DNA of 64,000 bases from JBJHBP01 sp050485645 (GTDB taxonomy: Bacteria; Pseudomonadota; Gammaproteobacteria; Steroidobacterales; Rariloculaceae), in contig JBJHBT010000004.1 of NCBI GenBank assembly GCA_050485645.1, positions 62,001 through 126,000 of the forward strand, read 5' to 3'. The notes beneath the pieces were generated by a model. The model saw only the letters and a program-made list of their open reading frames with translations. It was not told the DNA's origin and did not search any database. The position numbers and the translations under genes are program-made. Below are positions 51,428 to 60,476 of this stretch, in pieces. Positions within the stretch are counted from its first letter, which is position 1, and every line of letters starts with the position of its first letter.

Positions 51428-54079
51428 ATGCGCTTACGTCTTCGTTTTTTTCATATTTCATTACTCGCCACAGCCTTTGTAACCGTCAGCGCCCAGGCGC
51501 AGAACGCGATCAGCGATGGCAACTGGTCTGATTCGTCGATCTGGTCTGGTGGGCATGCCCCGCGAGCTGGCGACATCGTCACTATTGGCGAAGGCATGGA
51601 CGTAGTTCTCGACGTCAGCCCGCCGGCGCTGCTTGGTCTGTCCATCGACGGCAGACTCACCTTTTCGAACGATGTCGACCTGGAACTGACCACTGAGTGG
51701 GTCATGCTGCACGGGGAACTGACCATCGGCACGGAAGCCAACCGCCACACACGCAACGCGACCATCACCCTGACCGACGAAATCAAGGGTGAAAACATCA
51801 TGGGTGGCATGGGGGACCGCGGGATCATGATCTCCGGCGGAACCCTGAGCCTGCACGGTGACCGGACGAATTCCTGGACCAATCTGGCCAGGACAGCCGA
51901 AGCAGGCAGCAGCTCCATCGAAGTCCTGAATGCCGCTGAATGGCGGGTGGGTGATCAGATTGTGCTCGCGTCGACGGATTTCGATCCCAGGCAGGCGGAG
52001 CGGCGCACCATTGCCGCCATCAGCGGCAATACGATCACGCTGGACGAGCCGCTTCAGTACATGCATTTCGGTGAAATCACGTATGACGTGGATCAGCGTG
52101 GCGAAGTGGGCCTGCTGACCCGAAACATCAAAATCAATGCGTCCGCAGATGCGGAAGAGTCGTACTTCGGCGGCCACATCATGGCGATGCCGGGCAGCCG
52201 GATGCATGTCGACGGCGTCGAGCTGCATCGCATGGGACAGCACATGGAGCTGGCGCGCTATCCGATTCACTGGCATCTGGTCGGTCACGGCGGAGAGGGT
52301 CAGTACATCAGGAATTCGGCCATCCATGACACCTTCAACCGCTGCGTGACCGTACACGGCACACACAATCTGCGAATCGAAAACAACGTGACCTACAACA
52401 CCGTGGGCCACTGTTTCTTCCTCGAAGACGGCATCGAGACCGGTAACGAATTCGTCAGGAACCTGGCGATCCAGACCAAATGCCATCCGACGAGGGAATG
52501 CGTGCCGACCAACCTGGCCGCAAACGGCGAGATCGATGCCGAAAATCCTGGGGCTCTCAGGCAGATGAGCTTTTCCGGCGAGCATACCCTGCTGCCATCC
52601 GACAACACGGTGGCGTCGTACTGGATCACGAACCCGGACAATAGTTACATTGACAACGTGGCCGCCGGTTCTGATCAGACCGGCTTCTGGTTTTCCGTGC
52701 CGGAGCACCCGAACGGCGAGTTCCTGGGCACCGAAATCAGCCGCAACACCTGGCCGCGCCGAACGCCGGTGCGCGAGTTCAGGGGCAACGTGGCCCATTC
52801 CAACTTCGACGGGTTCATGATCGACCGGCACATCTTCGAAGATAACACCTTCGGTCTGGCCACCATCCCGTTGCTGCCGTTGGCAGATCCTACCGATCTG
52901 GAGAGCGAAGTGTTGGAGACGCACTTCGAGAACCTGACCGCCTACAAGAACCGCAATGGTGGTCTCTGGGGCCGGGGCGATCTCTACGTATACAGCAACC
53001 TGAAACTCGCTGACAATGCCATTGGCATGACGCAGGCCGCTGGCGACATCGGCAGCCTGCCGTTCAGTTCACGGCTGGTTGATTCGCTGGTCGTGGGCGA
53101 GACCGATAATATCGGCAATCCCACGACGCCGGAGGAAATCGCCTATGGCCGTAGCCTGCCAAAGCCTTCAATACCGGATTTCCCCATCCGCGGCTACGAA
53201 TACTACGATTACCGCGATGATGTGGTGAACACGACATTCGTGAATTTCCAGGACAATGAGCTGCGAAAGACAGGCGCGCTTTCCTTCCTGCTGTTCACGA
53301 GCGCGGGCTTAAGTGCCGGAAGCACCATCGAGGGTGCGCAATTCGTCAACGCCAAGCCGGTCTATTTTCCGAAGTTCGATCCCCGCTTCGATAATGATAA
53401 CCGCGGCGGCGACGCATATCGGACCCTGTCGTTCCGCGACCTGGACGGCTCGGTGACCGGCATCCCCGACTCCCAGGTGCTGCTTCACGATGGCGAGCAT
53501 GACAGCGTCGTCACTGACGACAGCTGCGAGATTCATCCCTCCTGGAACGCCGCTGTGTGCACGGGTGATATCGGTCGCCTGAATCTCTCCGACAGCAGAG
53601 GAGAACTTCCAGCCGCAGTCGATCTCGAATCGCGTACCGCGCGCTTCGCTTTGCTCGCTTCGATCGGTCCGAATGCTCCAGACACTCCCCTCGTTCAGGC
53701 CCAGCGTGCCGCTCTGTTCTCTCGTTCTGCTCCGCAGGCACCTATCGCGCTTGTTCGCAATGGCAAGGAATTCAAGATCTTTGGCGACCAGAGCACTGTG
53801 AAAGCCGGCACCGAGATCCAGGTGAAAACCGAAAGGCAGGAAGTCACTCTCAGTCTGGCCGAAATGGACGAGGGCTCTTGGGTAATGTTCGAACTTCCGG
53901 GCTTCACCAACGCAGCCTCCGGAACCCAACAGCGCAGCATGGACGCATTGCGCCAGGCGAACGAGACCTCCTATTTCAACGACGGAGATACCATGTGGGT
54001 CAAGCTGGTGGCCGATGCTCCAGTCATGGAGGTCATTCGTCCAACGGATCTGCAAGCCAGTATAACGGTCAGCCGATAA
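51428..54079 (+). CDS. G8-domain/beta-helix secreted protein (CEMIP-like), copy 2
   Basis: This 883-residue paralogue of the protein encoded divergently at 48471 has the same order: a signal peptide (FHISLLATAFVTVSAQA), a G8 domain (MDVVLDVSPPALLGLSIDGRL, LHGELTIGTEANRH), a beta-helix with the near-identical HWHLVGHGGEGQYIRNSAIHD block, and a conserved C-terminal domain ending LQASITVSR. The Gly-rich insert of copy 1 is replaced by an ordinary linker (AVDLESRTARFALLASIG...). Identity is high in the G8 and helix regions (roughly two residues in three by eye). The ATG at 51428 follows CGGGGAGCAGC. The last 19 bases before and including the stop recur upstream of the gene. Confidence 0.85.
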   Translation: MRLRLRFFHISLLATAFVTVSAQAQNAISDGNWSDSSIWSGGHAPRAGDIVTIGEGMDVVLDVSPPALLGLSIDGRLTFSNDVDLELTTEWVMLHGELTIGTEANRHTRNATITLTDEIKGENIMGGMGDRGIMISGGTLSLHGDRTNSWTNLARTAEAGSSSIEVLNAAEWRVGDQIVLASTDFDPRQAERRTIAAISGNTITLDEPLQYMHFGEITYDVDQRGEVGLLTRNIKINASADAEESYFGGHIMAMPGSRMHVDGVELHRMGQHMELARYPIHWHLVGHGGEGQYIRNSAIHDTFNRCVTVHGTHNLRIENNVTYNTVGHCFFLEDGIETGNEFVRNLAIQTKCHPTRECVPTNLAANGEIDAENPGALRQMSFSGEHTLLPSDNTVASYWITNPDNSYIDNVAAGSDQTGFWFSVPEHPNGEFLGTEISRNTWPRRTPVREFRGNVAHSNFDGFMIDRHIFEDNTFGLATIPLLPLADPTDLESEVLETHFENLTAYKNRNGGLWGRGDLYVYSNLKLADNAIGMTQAAGDIGSLPFSSRLVDSLVVGETDNIGNPTTPEEIAYGRSLPKPSIPDFPIRGYEYYDYRDDVVNTTFVNFQDNELRKTGALSFLLFTSAGLSAGSTIEGAQFVNAKPVYFPKFDPRFDNDNRGGDAYRTLSFRDLDGSVTGIPDSQVLLHDGEHDSVVTDDSCEIHPSWNAAVCTGDIGRLNLSDSRGELPAAVDLESRTARFALLASIGPNAPDTPLVQAQRAALFSRSAPQAPIALVRNGKEFKIFGDQSTVKAGTEIQVKTERQEVTLSLAEMDEGSWVMFELPGFTNAASGTQQRSMDALRQANETSYFNDGDTMWVKLVADAPVMEVIRPTDLQASITVSR

Positions 54080-54140
54080 GGAGTGGCTGACTACTCCTGC
54101 TGATAAACGAGACGCTGTTCGTGCCGAGATCCGGCGTCGT

Positions 54141-54179
54141 TGTTGATCTACTACCTGTAGGGTGAGATCGCGCTTCAGC
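54141..54179 (+). repeat. 39-bp direct repeat, right copy (att-like)
   Basis: TGTTGATCTACTACCTGTAG and the next 19 bases are identical to 38963-39001 at the end of the MrpD-like gene. Flanking sequence on both sides is unrelated, so the match is exactly bounded. It closes the 15.2-kb island. Confidence 0.8.
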
Positions 54180-54397
54180 TTGCGAGCAGTTACTCCCGGA
54201 TCGTTGAGTTGCTGTATGAGGCTGATTCGTCAATTTGTCCGGTTCTGACCAGCGTACGTGGAGACGAAGCGTTGAGAGTGAGCAGGGTTCTCGCGGACCT
54301 TGACCTGTGTCAGTAGCGCCATCGACTTCGCTCGCGTCCGGCACGATTCCGCGGAATCGCCAACGCACCGCAACGGCGCAGGCTTCCCGCGCAACGC

Positions 54398-54620
54398 CTA
54401 CCGCGCCATCGCCACCTTCTCGAACAGCGTAGGTGTGCGCCCCTGCGGGTCGTACTGTTGCTTCAGTTCCGCGTAGGCGGTGCCGTTGAAGCGAGGCCTT
54501 CGAACCAGGCAGTAGCAGCCGAGGCACTTCCCAGTCCTGGATCAGAGGCGCCAGGCCGCTGCGGTCGTCGCCGAGGTAATTCTCCTTCAAGCGGTTCTTA
54601 GGCGCCGCGTAGCGTGTGTG
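54398..54620 (-). pseudogene. remnant of FAD-linked oxidase C-terminus
   Basis: Reverse-strand pieces in two frames read KNRLKENYLGDDRSGLAPLI and, after a shift, RPRFNGTAYAELKQQYDPQG followed by LFEKVAMAR and a stop at 54398. The second piece resembles the very C-terminus of FAD-dependent oxidases of the DprE1/alditol oxidase type. No upstream part is present. It is a short frameshifted scar just outside the island. Confidence 0.5.
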
Positions 54621-54730
54621 ACAGCCCGAAATGCGGTAGCGCAACGGTGCAAACTGGCGGAACAGGCGGTGATCCGCCAGGACTGCCTGTGCTACCGAAG
54701 CCGATGGCGGTGTCTTGCAGTACGAGACCG

Positions 54731-56182
54731 TCAACATCCGGGACGCGCGGGCGCGCCCCGTAGCTGCTCGCCCGCGATGCGCTGCGTACGCTCGATGTGC
54801 CGGTCCACCACGCCTCGCGCTCGTAACGCGCCTTCGTCACTCGCCAGCTGTTCGAGGATGAGGTTCAGCTCCGGATCGCCCAGCGCCCCCGCGAGCCGCA
54901 TCGCGTTCCACAGTACTGGCGCAGGCTGTTCCCCCTCCAGGCGAAATTCCGCAACGTGGCGAATGGACTCGCGCGACTCGGCCGAGAGGGGGTTCTCATC
55001 TTCTCGCTGGATCAGACAGGCAGCGACAAACAGCGCACCCTCGATGTCGGACGGGTAGGTCGCCGTCCTCGCTGCGTTCACGACGTGCGGCACCGCGCGG
55101 TCTCCGAACCCCGCGAGCGTGCGACGCGGGAGCGAGACCCCGGTACCGAGTGCTCTCGTCAGCGCGGCGATGAGCTGCTCCGGATCGTCCTCGCTGAGAC
55201 GCGCCTCGACGCAGCCCGCCTCGATCTCGTCCAACTGCGCCAGCAGCGCCTCTTTCTCAGCCGCTGTGACACGGTTAAGGCTCTCGCGCAACTCGCGGAC
55301 GCCCTCGCTAATACTTCCCCGTTCCAGCAGATACGGCGGCTCCATGGCGATCAGCGCGCAGTACCGGGTCGCGCGATCGACCAGGGCCGTCGCACGCGAG
55401 AGTGCTTCGCCGATATGTGCGCCAGAGGGCTGCCGCAACCAGTACTGCCTGTACGGATCCACCAGTATTCTCAGATGACACGCCGCCCAACATTCATCGA
55501 CATTCATCGGCAGTTGCGCGGCCGTCCAGGCAATCTCCTCGGCGGCGTCCGAGTGCTCGTGCGCATCGTACAGATCCCAGAACAGCTCCCGCGGCACGAA
55601 CCAGGTGCCGCCGAAAGTGCCGCGCAGCGTCTCGCCCTTGGCCAGCACCCAGGCCAGCTTGAGTGGATCGCGGTTCGCTACCTCCGCGGCCAGCCGGCGT
55701 CCCGCCTGGTCAGTGATCATCAATCGACGCAACTGAAGCTGAGGCGAGGCGGAGACGGCATCGGCGAAGCCCACTGTCTGGAACAGGTTTTCGACCTCGA
55801 CGTGCTCCTCGAACGACGCATCGTCCCTGCCGAGCAACCGGTCGGCGATCACCAGCAACGAATCCCCGCGGTCCGCACTATCGAAGGGGTGGGTTAGAGA
55901 GCCGTGCGTCCAGCATCGGCCTGATCGGGGGTTGTACCAAATGCCGTCGTCCTGTCTGGATGACGGTGAGCCGAGAAAGAGTTCGCCGAGCCGCAGCGAT
56001 GCCACCACCGGCGCTGCAACGCTGGGTTCAGCGCGGCACACCACGTTCGTCGCGATCACGATCCGCATGGCGGTGCGCTCCTGGGCCTTCAGTGGCAGCG
56101 ACGGGCCTGCGCCCAGGAGGATTGCTGCGGACAACGCACTAGACAGTCGCCACCATGACGCGAGCGGCTCAATCACCTGCAT
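54731..56182 (-). CDS. secreted protein of unknown function, 483 aa
   Basis: The product has an N-terminal hydrophobic signal (WRLSSALSAAILLGAGPSLPLKA). A short SH3-like segment (IVIATNVVCRAEPSVAAPVVASLRLGE) contains the Cys-Arg-x-Glu-Pro typical of bacterial SH3 domains. The long remainder is helical, with LAGFGDRAVPHVVNAA and LILEQLASDEGALRARGVV, which read like HEAT-type repeats. The ATG is at 56182. I cannot name a family. It lies 85 bases downstream of the third DUF6152 gene in the same direction, so it could be co-transcribed with that pair. Confidence 0.65.
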   Translation of the reverse strand: MQVIEPLASWWRLSSALSAAILLGAGPSLPLKAQERTAMRIVIATNVVCRAEPSVAAPVVASLRLGELFLGSPSSRQDDGIWYNPRSGRCWTHGSLTHPFDSADRGDSLLVIADRLLGRDDASFEEHVEVENLFQTVGFADAVSASPQLQLRRLMITDQAGRRLAAEVANRDPLKLAWVLAKGETLRGTFGGTWFVPRELFWDLYDAHEHSDAAEEIAWTAAQLPMNVDECWAACHLRILVDPYRQYWLRQPSGAHIGEALSRATALVDRATRYCALIAMEPPYLLERGSISEGVRELRESLNRVTAAEKEALLAQLDEIEAGCVEARLSEDDPEQLIAALTRALGTGVSLPRRTLAGFGDRAVPHVVNAARTATYPSDIEGALFVAACLIQREDENPLSAESRESIRHVAEFRLEGEQPAPVLWNAMRLAGALGDPELNLILEQLASDEGALRARGVVDRHIERTQRIAGEQLRGAPARPGC

Positions 56183-56267
56183 GATCAGCGAACCTCCGAC
56201 AGGGCTGTGTCCTGGTTGGCACTGCGCTCGCGTAGCGGCACGTCACCGACGCTTCTGGCAGGACGGT

Positions 56268-56789
56268 TCACCACAGGCCAGGGTCGTCACCGAAGCCTTC
56301 CTCGACCTGCTCTCGCAAGTCTCTACCTACCGTATAGCATCTTGCGATCGTTCCCTCGTTGCACCGAGCCGCTGCGCTGTCGATGCGCTGCGCCCAGGCC
56401 GCGTTCGGTAAGGTGGCGCCAATGATGAACAGCGTCAGATCGTCGTCCTCGAACTCGCCGTAAAATGCGATGGTGATTATCCGGGCGTTCCTTCTGCCGT
56501 CCCTGTTCGACTGTCCGGTCATCGCTACTCGCTGACCACTGACGAAGTCTTCATCGGTGAGACCGTCGTTCCTGAGCATCGTACCGGAGCCTGCAGACTC
56601 GAACACCCAGTCGGTACCATCATCCATTGTGACCCGAAAATACGCATGCGGATTGATGACCCTTGCACCAGTCAGCGTGCCTTTGACGAGCACCTCGGGA
56701 CCTCCGAAAAAGGCAATCGCCGCATGGTGCGCAGCTGCTTGTGTAGCCGCCAAGAAACCGATGGCGAATAGCGTCAGGATTCTGGTCAT
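56268..56789 (-). CDS. DUF6152 family periplasmic protein (third copy)
   Basis: This 173-residue exported protein has a signal peptide (ILTLFAIGFLAATQAAA) with cleavage predicted directly before HHAAIAFFGG, again giving an N-terminal His-His. The body shows VLVKGTLTGARVINPHAYFRVT, the same Asn-Pro-His as the other two copies, then WVFESAGSGTMLRNDGL. The C-terminal part is longer than in the other copies. It is 62 bases downstream of a G-x-W-x-G-D gene, the same pairing as at 27 kb. It is the most diverged of the three. Confidence 0.75.
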   Translation of the reverse strand: MTRILTLFAIGFLAATQAAAHHAAIAFFGGPEVLVKGTLTGARVINPHAYFRVTMDDGTDWVFESAGSGTMLRNDGLTDEDFVSGQRVAMTGQSNRDGRRNARIITIAFYGEFEDDDLTLFIIGATLPNAAWAQRIDSAAARCNEGTIARCYTVGRDLREQVEEGFGDDPGLW

Positions 56790-56851
56790 GTAATCTCTCG
56801 CGGCAGTTACAGCGGGTGCATCGGATTCGACGAACCTCAATTACCGAAGTA

Positions 56852-57628
56852 TCAATTACCGAAGAATGCGTCCAGATCCGGGTCTTCACTCAAGAGCAGA
56901 TCGCCAGCCGGAATACAGTCCCACTCATCGACCGCGTCCAGCATCGGCGCATTCAGCTTCTTCCAACGGGCCCAGACAAAAGGCTCAGTGTAGAAGACCG
57001 GATCATCGACGGTCATTTCTATCATCAATGCCCTGTCCGTATCCCGCGACAGCCAGATTCGCTCGGTGACACGCGCCTGCTCGCTGGTCGGACCGCCTCT
57101 CGTGGTGGCGTCGCGGCCGCCGATATACGTTGCGAAATCAGGTGCCAGGTGTGTTGTCTCGACATGCAGTACATCGCCAATCCATTCACCAGTCGAGTAC
57201 CCTTCCGGGGTATGCGGTGTGCCTTCAGGGGCGGATTCGCGATCAAGGTGGATGGTACGGACGACCCCGCCATATTCATAGGCGATCTTTACCGCGTCGG
57301 GCTCATGCCACACCTGGAAGCTGTAAAGCCCCTGACCGCTCAATCGAACCAGCCCGCCGACCTCGCATGCGATCGCGACATCCTCCAGCACGCCGATAGT
57401 CGTATTCCTGCCCAGCTCGTTGTAAGGATACTCCCCGGTGGCGCAGGGCAGGTTACCGTCGCGTGTCGTCCGGCAATCCCCCGCCGGCTCCCCGAATCCG
57501 AAGTTCTTTTGCCCTGTGTTGTTGTAGACGCCCGTAAAATCGGCGCCATGCCCGTCCGGTTGAGCCGATACCGGCTGGGCGATGCACGCGCCGATAAGCA
57601 TCAGGGTCGCGGTCGGACAGAGTTTCAA
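56852..57628 (-). CDS. G-x-W-x-G-D family secreted protein (paralogue D)
   Basis: This 258-residue secreted protein has a signal peptide (TATLMLIGACIAQPVSA). FTGVYNNTGQKNFGFGEPAG opens the mature part. The diagnostic block is GYSTGEWIGDVLHVETTHLA, then ARVTERIWLS, MTVDDPVFYTEPFVWARW and a Cys in DEWDC. I propose the TTG at 57628 after GGAGAGAAAC because it places the signal at the N-terminus; the in-frame ATG at 57883 would give an implausible Arg-rich leader. It is the first gene of a unit with the third DUF6152 gene. Confidence 0.7.
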   Translation of the reverse strand: MKLCPTATLMLIGACIAQPVSAQPDGHGADFTGVYNNTGQKNFGFGEPAGDCRTTRDGNLPCATGEYPYNELGRNTTIGVLEDVAIACEVGGLVRLSGQGLYSFQVWHEPDAVKIAYEYGGVVRTIHLDRESAPEGTPHTPEGYSTGEWIGDVLHVETTHLAPDFATYIGGRDATTRGGPTSEQARVTERIWLSRDTDRALMIEMTVDDPVFYTEPFVWARWKKLNAPMLDAVDEWDCIPAGDLLLSEDPDLDAFFGN

Positions 57629-58026
57629 GTTTCTCTCCACGCTCGGTGCCTTTCGGGTATCCGCTTTCGGCGAAGACACGAACGACCCGGTGGGGCCGAT
57701 TGCGGAAGTATATCTGACCTGATGGGGCATCCCGAGACAGCATGCCGCCCACAAGGAGGCAGGAAGGTATCGGGTGCTTCCGGTCCGCCGGAGAGGCTGC
57801 GCGCCTCGGCCACCACGGCCGGCGCACGCCATGACGATCCGCGACCGCTGAGCACGGCTTCCGCGCATTGATACACCTTCCATTACAGGACCGCCACGAA
57901 ATCGTCAGGCAGCCCGGCTCGACAGCCAAGGCCGTGGTTTGCAGCCACCAGCAGTTTTTTCGAGCTGTGCCTCGCTCTGTGCCACAATCGCCGTTCGCGG
58001 CGGTCCGCCGTCAGGTCGATGGATCG
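57629..58026. promoter_or_regulatory. divergent intergenic region before tex
   Basis: These 398 bases separate the G-x-W paralogue D (minus) from tex (plus). Both genes have open frames reaching into it, but neither extension has family character. No clear hairpin, repeat or promoter hexamer stands out. Confidence 0.4.
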
Positions 58027-60375
58027 ATGCAGGACTCCTCACCCACACTCGTGCGCAAGATTGCTCGGATCATCGCCGGAGAGATCGGCGCTGAAGCCTC
58101 TCAGGTTCAATCCGCGGTCGGCCTGCTTGATGAAGGCGCGACCGTGCCGTTCATCGCCCGGTACCGCAAGGAAGTCACCGGTGGCCTCGATGACACGCAG
58201 CTGCGCACCCTCGAAACGCGGCTGACATACCTGCGCGAGCTCGAGGATCGCCGCGCCAGAATCCTCGCGAGCATCGACGAGCAAGGCCAGCTCAGCGACG
58301 CGCTGCGTGCGGACATCGAAGCCGCCGACAGCAAGTCGCGGCTCGAGGACTTGTACCTGCCGTATAAGCCCAGGCGCCGCACACGCGCGCAGATTGCACG
58401 CGAGGCCGGACTCGAGCCGCTGGCCGACGGTCTGCTTGAAGATCCGAGGCGGGTGCCGGAGGAGTTTGCTGCAGCTTTCGTCGCCGCGGACCGCGGTGTC
58501 GCGGACGTGAAGGCCGCGCTCGACGGCGCGCGAGCCATTCTGATCGAGCGCTGGGGCGAGGACGCGGCGCTCATCGGCGAGCTGCGCACGTGGCTGGCGG
58601 CCCACGGCAGGATCTGCGCGCGTGTCGTCGAAGGCAAGGAGAGCGAAGGCGCCAAGTATGCCGACTACTTCGACCATAGCGAGCCGCTGGCCAGGATCCC
58701 GTCGCACCGATTGCTCGCGCTGTTCCGCGCGCGCCGCGAGGAGATCCTGCAGCTCGATCTCGAGCCCGGCGCCGAGGCGGAAGCCGGTCACGCCGAGGCC
58801 GAAGCACGTATTGCACGTCACGCCGGCATTGCATATCGCGGCAGAGCGGCCGATGCGTGGCTGAAGAAAGCCTGCCACCAGTCGTGGCGGGCGAAGATTC
58901 ATCCGCACCTGATGCTCGACCTGTTCGGCCAGGCCCGCGAGAGGGCGGACGAACAGGCGATCGGCGTATTTGGTGAGAATCTGAAGGACCTGCTGCTGGC
59001 GGCGCCCGCCGGGCCGCGTGCCGTGCTGGGCCTCGACCCGGGGCTGCGCACCGGTGTCAAAGTCGCCGCGGTCGATGCGACCGGCAAGCTGCTCGCTGCC
59101 GGTGCGATCTATCCGCACGAGCCGAAGCGCCAGTGGGAGGCCTCGCTCGAAACGCTCGCAGCATTGTGCGCCGCGCACGCGGTCGAACTGATCGCGATCG
59201 GCAATGGCACCGCCAGCCGGGAAACCGACCGCCTGGCCGGTGAGCTGATCAGGCGACACCCGCAGCTCAAGTTGCAGAAGATCGTCGTCAGTGAGGCCGG
59301 CGCGTCGGTGTACTCGGCGTCCGAGCTCGCCGCACGCGAGTTCCCGAACGTGGACGTATCGCTGCGCGGCGCGGTTTCGATAGCCCGGCGTTTGCAGGAT
59401 CCGCTGGCGGAGCTCGTCAAGATCGAGCCGAAGTCGATCGGTGTCGGCCAGTACCAGCACGACGTCGACCAGCACCGCCTCGCGCGCGCACTCGAGGCGA
59501 GGGTCGAGGATTGCGTCAACGCGGTCGGCGTGCAGGTCAACACAGCCTCCGGCGCGCTGCTTGCGCGGGTGGCGGGGCTCTCCGGCACGGTGGCCGCGAA
59601 CATCGTCGCCTATCGGGACGAGAAGGGCCCGTTCCGCCGCCGCAGGGACCTGCTGAAAGTGCCGCGTCTCGGTGCGAAGGCGTTCGAACAATGCGCCGGG
59701 TTTCTACGCATCGCCGACGGCGCCGAGCCACTCGACGCGTCTGCCGTGCACCCCGAAGCCTATCCGGTCGTCCAGCGCATCGTTAAGCGTTGCGGCCGGA
59801 GCGTGCAGGCGTTGATTGGGGACATCGCTTTCCTGCGCGGCGTCAAAGCCGATGAGTTCACCGACGATACTTTCGGCTTGCCGACCGTGCGCGACATCCT
59901 CGAGGAACTGCAAAAACCCGGACGCGATCCGCGCCCGGAGTTCAAGGCAGCGCGCTTCGCCGAGGGCGTCGAGGACATCGGGGACCTGAAACCCGGAATG
60001 ATCCTCGAAGGCGTCGTCAGCAACGTCGCTGCCTTCGGCGCCTTCGTCGACATCGGCGTGCACCAGGACGGGCTGGTCCACATTTCGGCGCTGTCGGACA
60101 AGTTCGTCAGGGATCCACGCGAGATCGTGAAGGCCGGCGATGTCGTCAGGGTGAAGGTGCTGGACGTGGATGTGTCGCGCCGGCGGATCGGCTTGACACT
60201 GCGCCTGACGGACGAAGCGTCACCGGCGCGCGCGCACGACGGCGAGCGAGGCCGGGAGCACGGCCGGGGCAGCGGACGTCGCGACCCGAAACGCGATCGC
60301 GGCGGCGAGCCACCGCAGCCTGCCGCATCCGGCACGACGCTGGCCGACGCATTCGCACGCGCCAGGCGCGACTGA
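58027..60375 (+). CDS. tex: Tex family transcription accessory protein
   Basis: This 782-residue nucleic-acid-binding protein has the standard Tex order: an N-terminal helical region (VRKIARIIAGEIGAEASQVQ), GATVPFIARYRKEVTGGLDD, a YqgF-like RNase H fold (VLGLDPGLRTGVKVAAVDATG), helix-hairpin-helix segments (GVQVNTASGALLARVAGLS) and a C-terminal S1 domain (GVVSNVAAFGAFVDIGVHQD). A basic Arg/Gly tail (RGREHGRGSGRRD) ends the protein. The ATG at 58027 is where similarity begins. It is likely a housekeeping gene and the first backbone marker after the island. Confidence 0.95.
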   Translation: MQDSSPTLVRKIARIIAGEIGAEASQVQSAVGLLDEGATVPFIARYRKEVTGGLDDTQLRTLETRLTYLRELEDRRARILASIDEQGQLSDALRADIEAADSKSRLEDLYLPYKPRRRTRAQIAREAGLEPLADGLLEDPRRVPEEFAAAFVAADRGVADVKAALDGARAILIERWGEDAALIGELRTWLAAHGRICARVVEGKESEGAKYADYFDHSEPLARIPSHRLLALFRARREEILQLDLEPGAEAEAGHAEAEARIARHAGIAYRGRAADAWLKKACHQSWRAKIHPHLMLDLFGQARERADEQAIGVFGENLKDLLLAAPAGPRAVLGLDPGLRTGVKVAAVDATGKLLAAGAIYPHEPKRQWEASLETLAALCAAHAVELIAIGNGTASRETDRLAGELIRRHPQLKLQKIVVSEAGASVYSASELAAREFPNVDVSLRGAVSIARRLQDPLAELVKIEPKSIGVGQYQHDVDQHRLARALEARVEDCVNAVGVQVNTASGALLARVAGLSGTVAANIVAYRDEKGPFRRRRDLLKVPRLGAKAFEQCAGFLRIADGAEPLDASAVHPEAYPVVQRIVKRCGRSVQALIGDIAFLRGVKADEFTDDTFGLPTVRDILEELQKPGRDPRPEFKAARFAEGVEDIGDLKPGMILEGVVSNVAAFGAFVDIGVHQDGLVHISALSDKFVRDPREIVKAGDVVRVKVLDVDVSRRRIGLTLRLTDEASPARAHDGERGREHGRGSGRRDPKRDRGGEPPQPAASGTTLADAFARARRD

Positions 60376-60476
60376 GCTACGCCAGATGCGTTTGCCGCCG
60401 GTGTCCATCTGCTGAACTGGCGCTGGCGCGGTCGGTGTTCGGCACTATAGCTTTCGCGAGCCCTATGACCGGATAT

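Noticed and set aside
39001..54141. Integrase gene for the island
   Set aside because: No tyrosine or serine recombinase motif is present between the 39-bp repeats. The only recombination gene is the dead DDE transposase at 47601.
60376..60476. parS site near parB
   Set aside because: No sequence close to the TGTTTCACGTGAAACA consensus was noticed here or elsewhere in the window.
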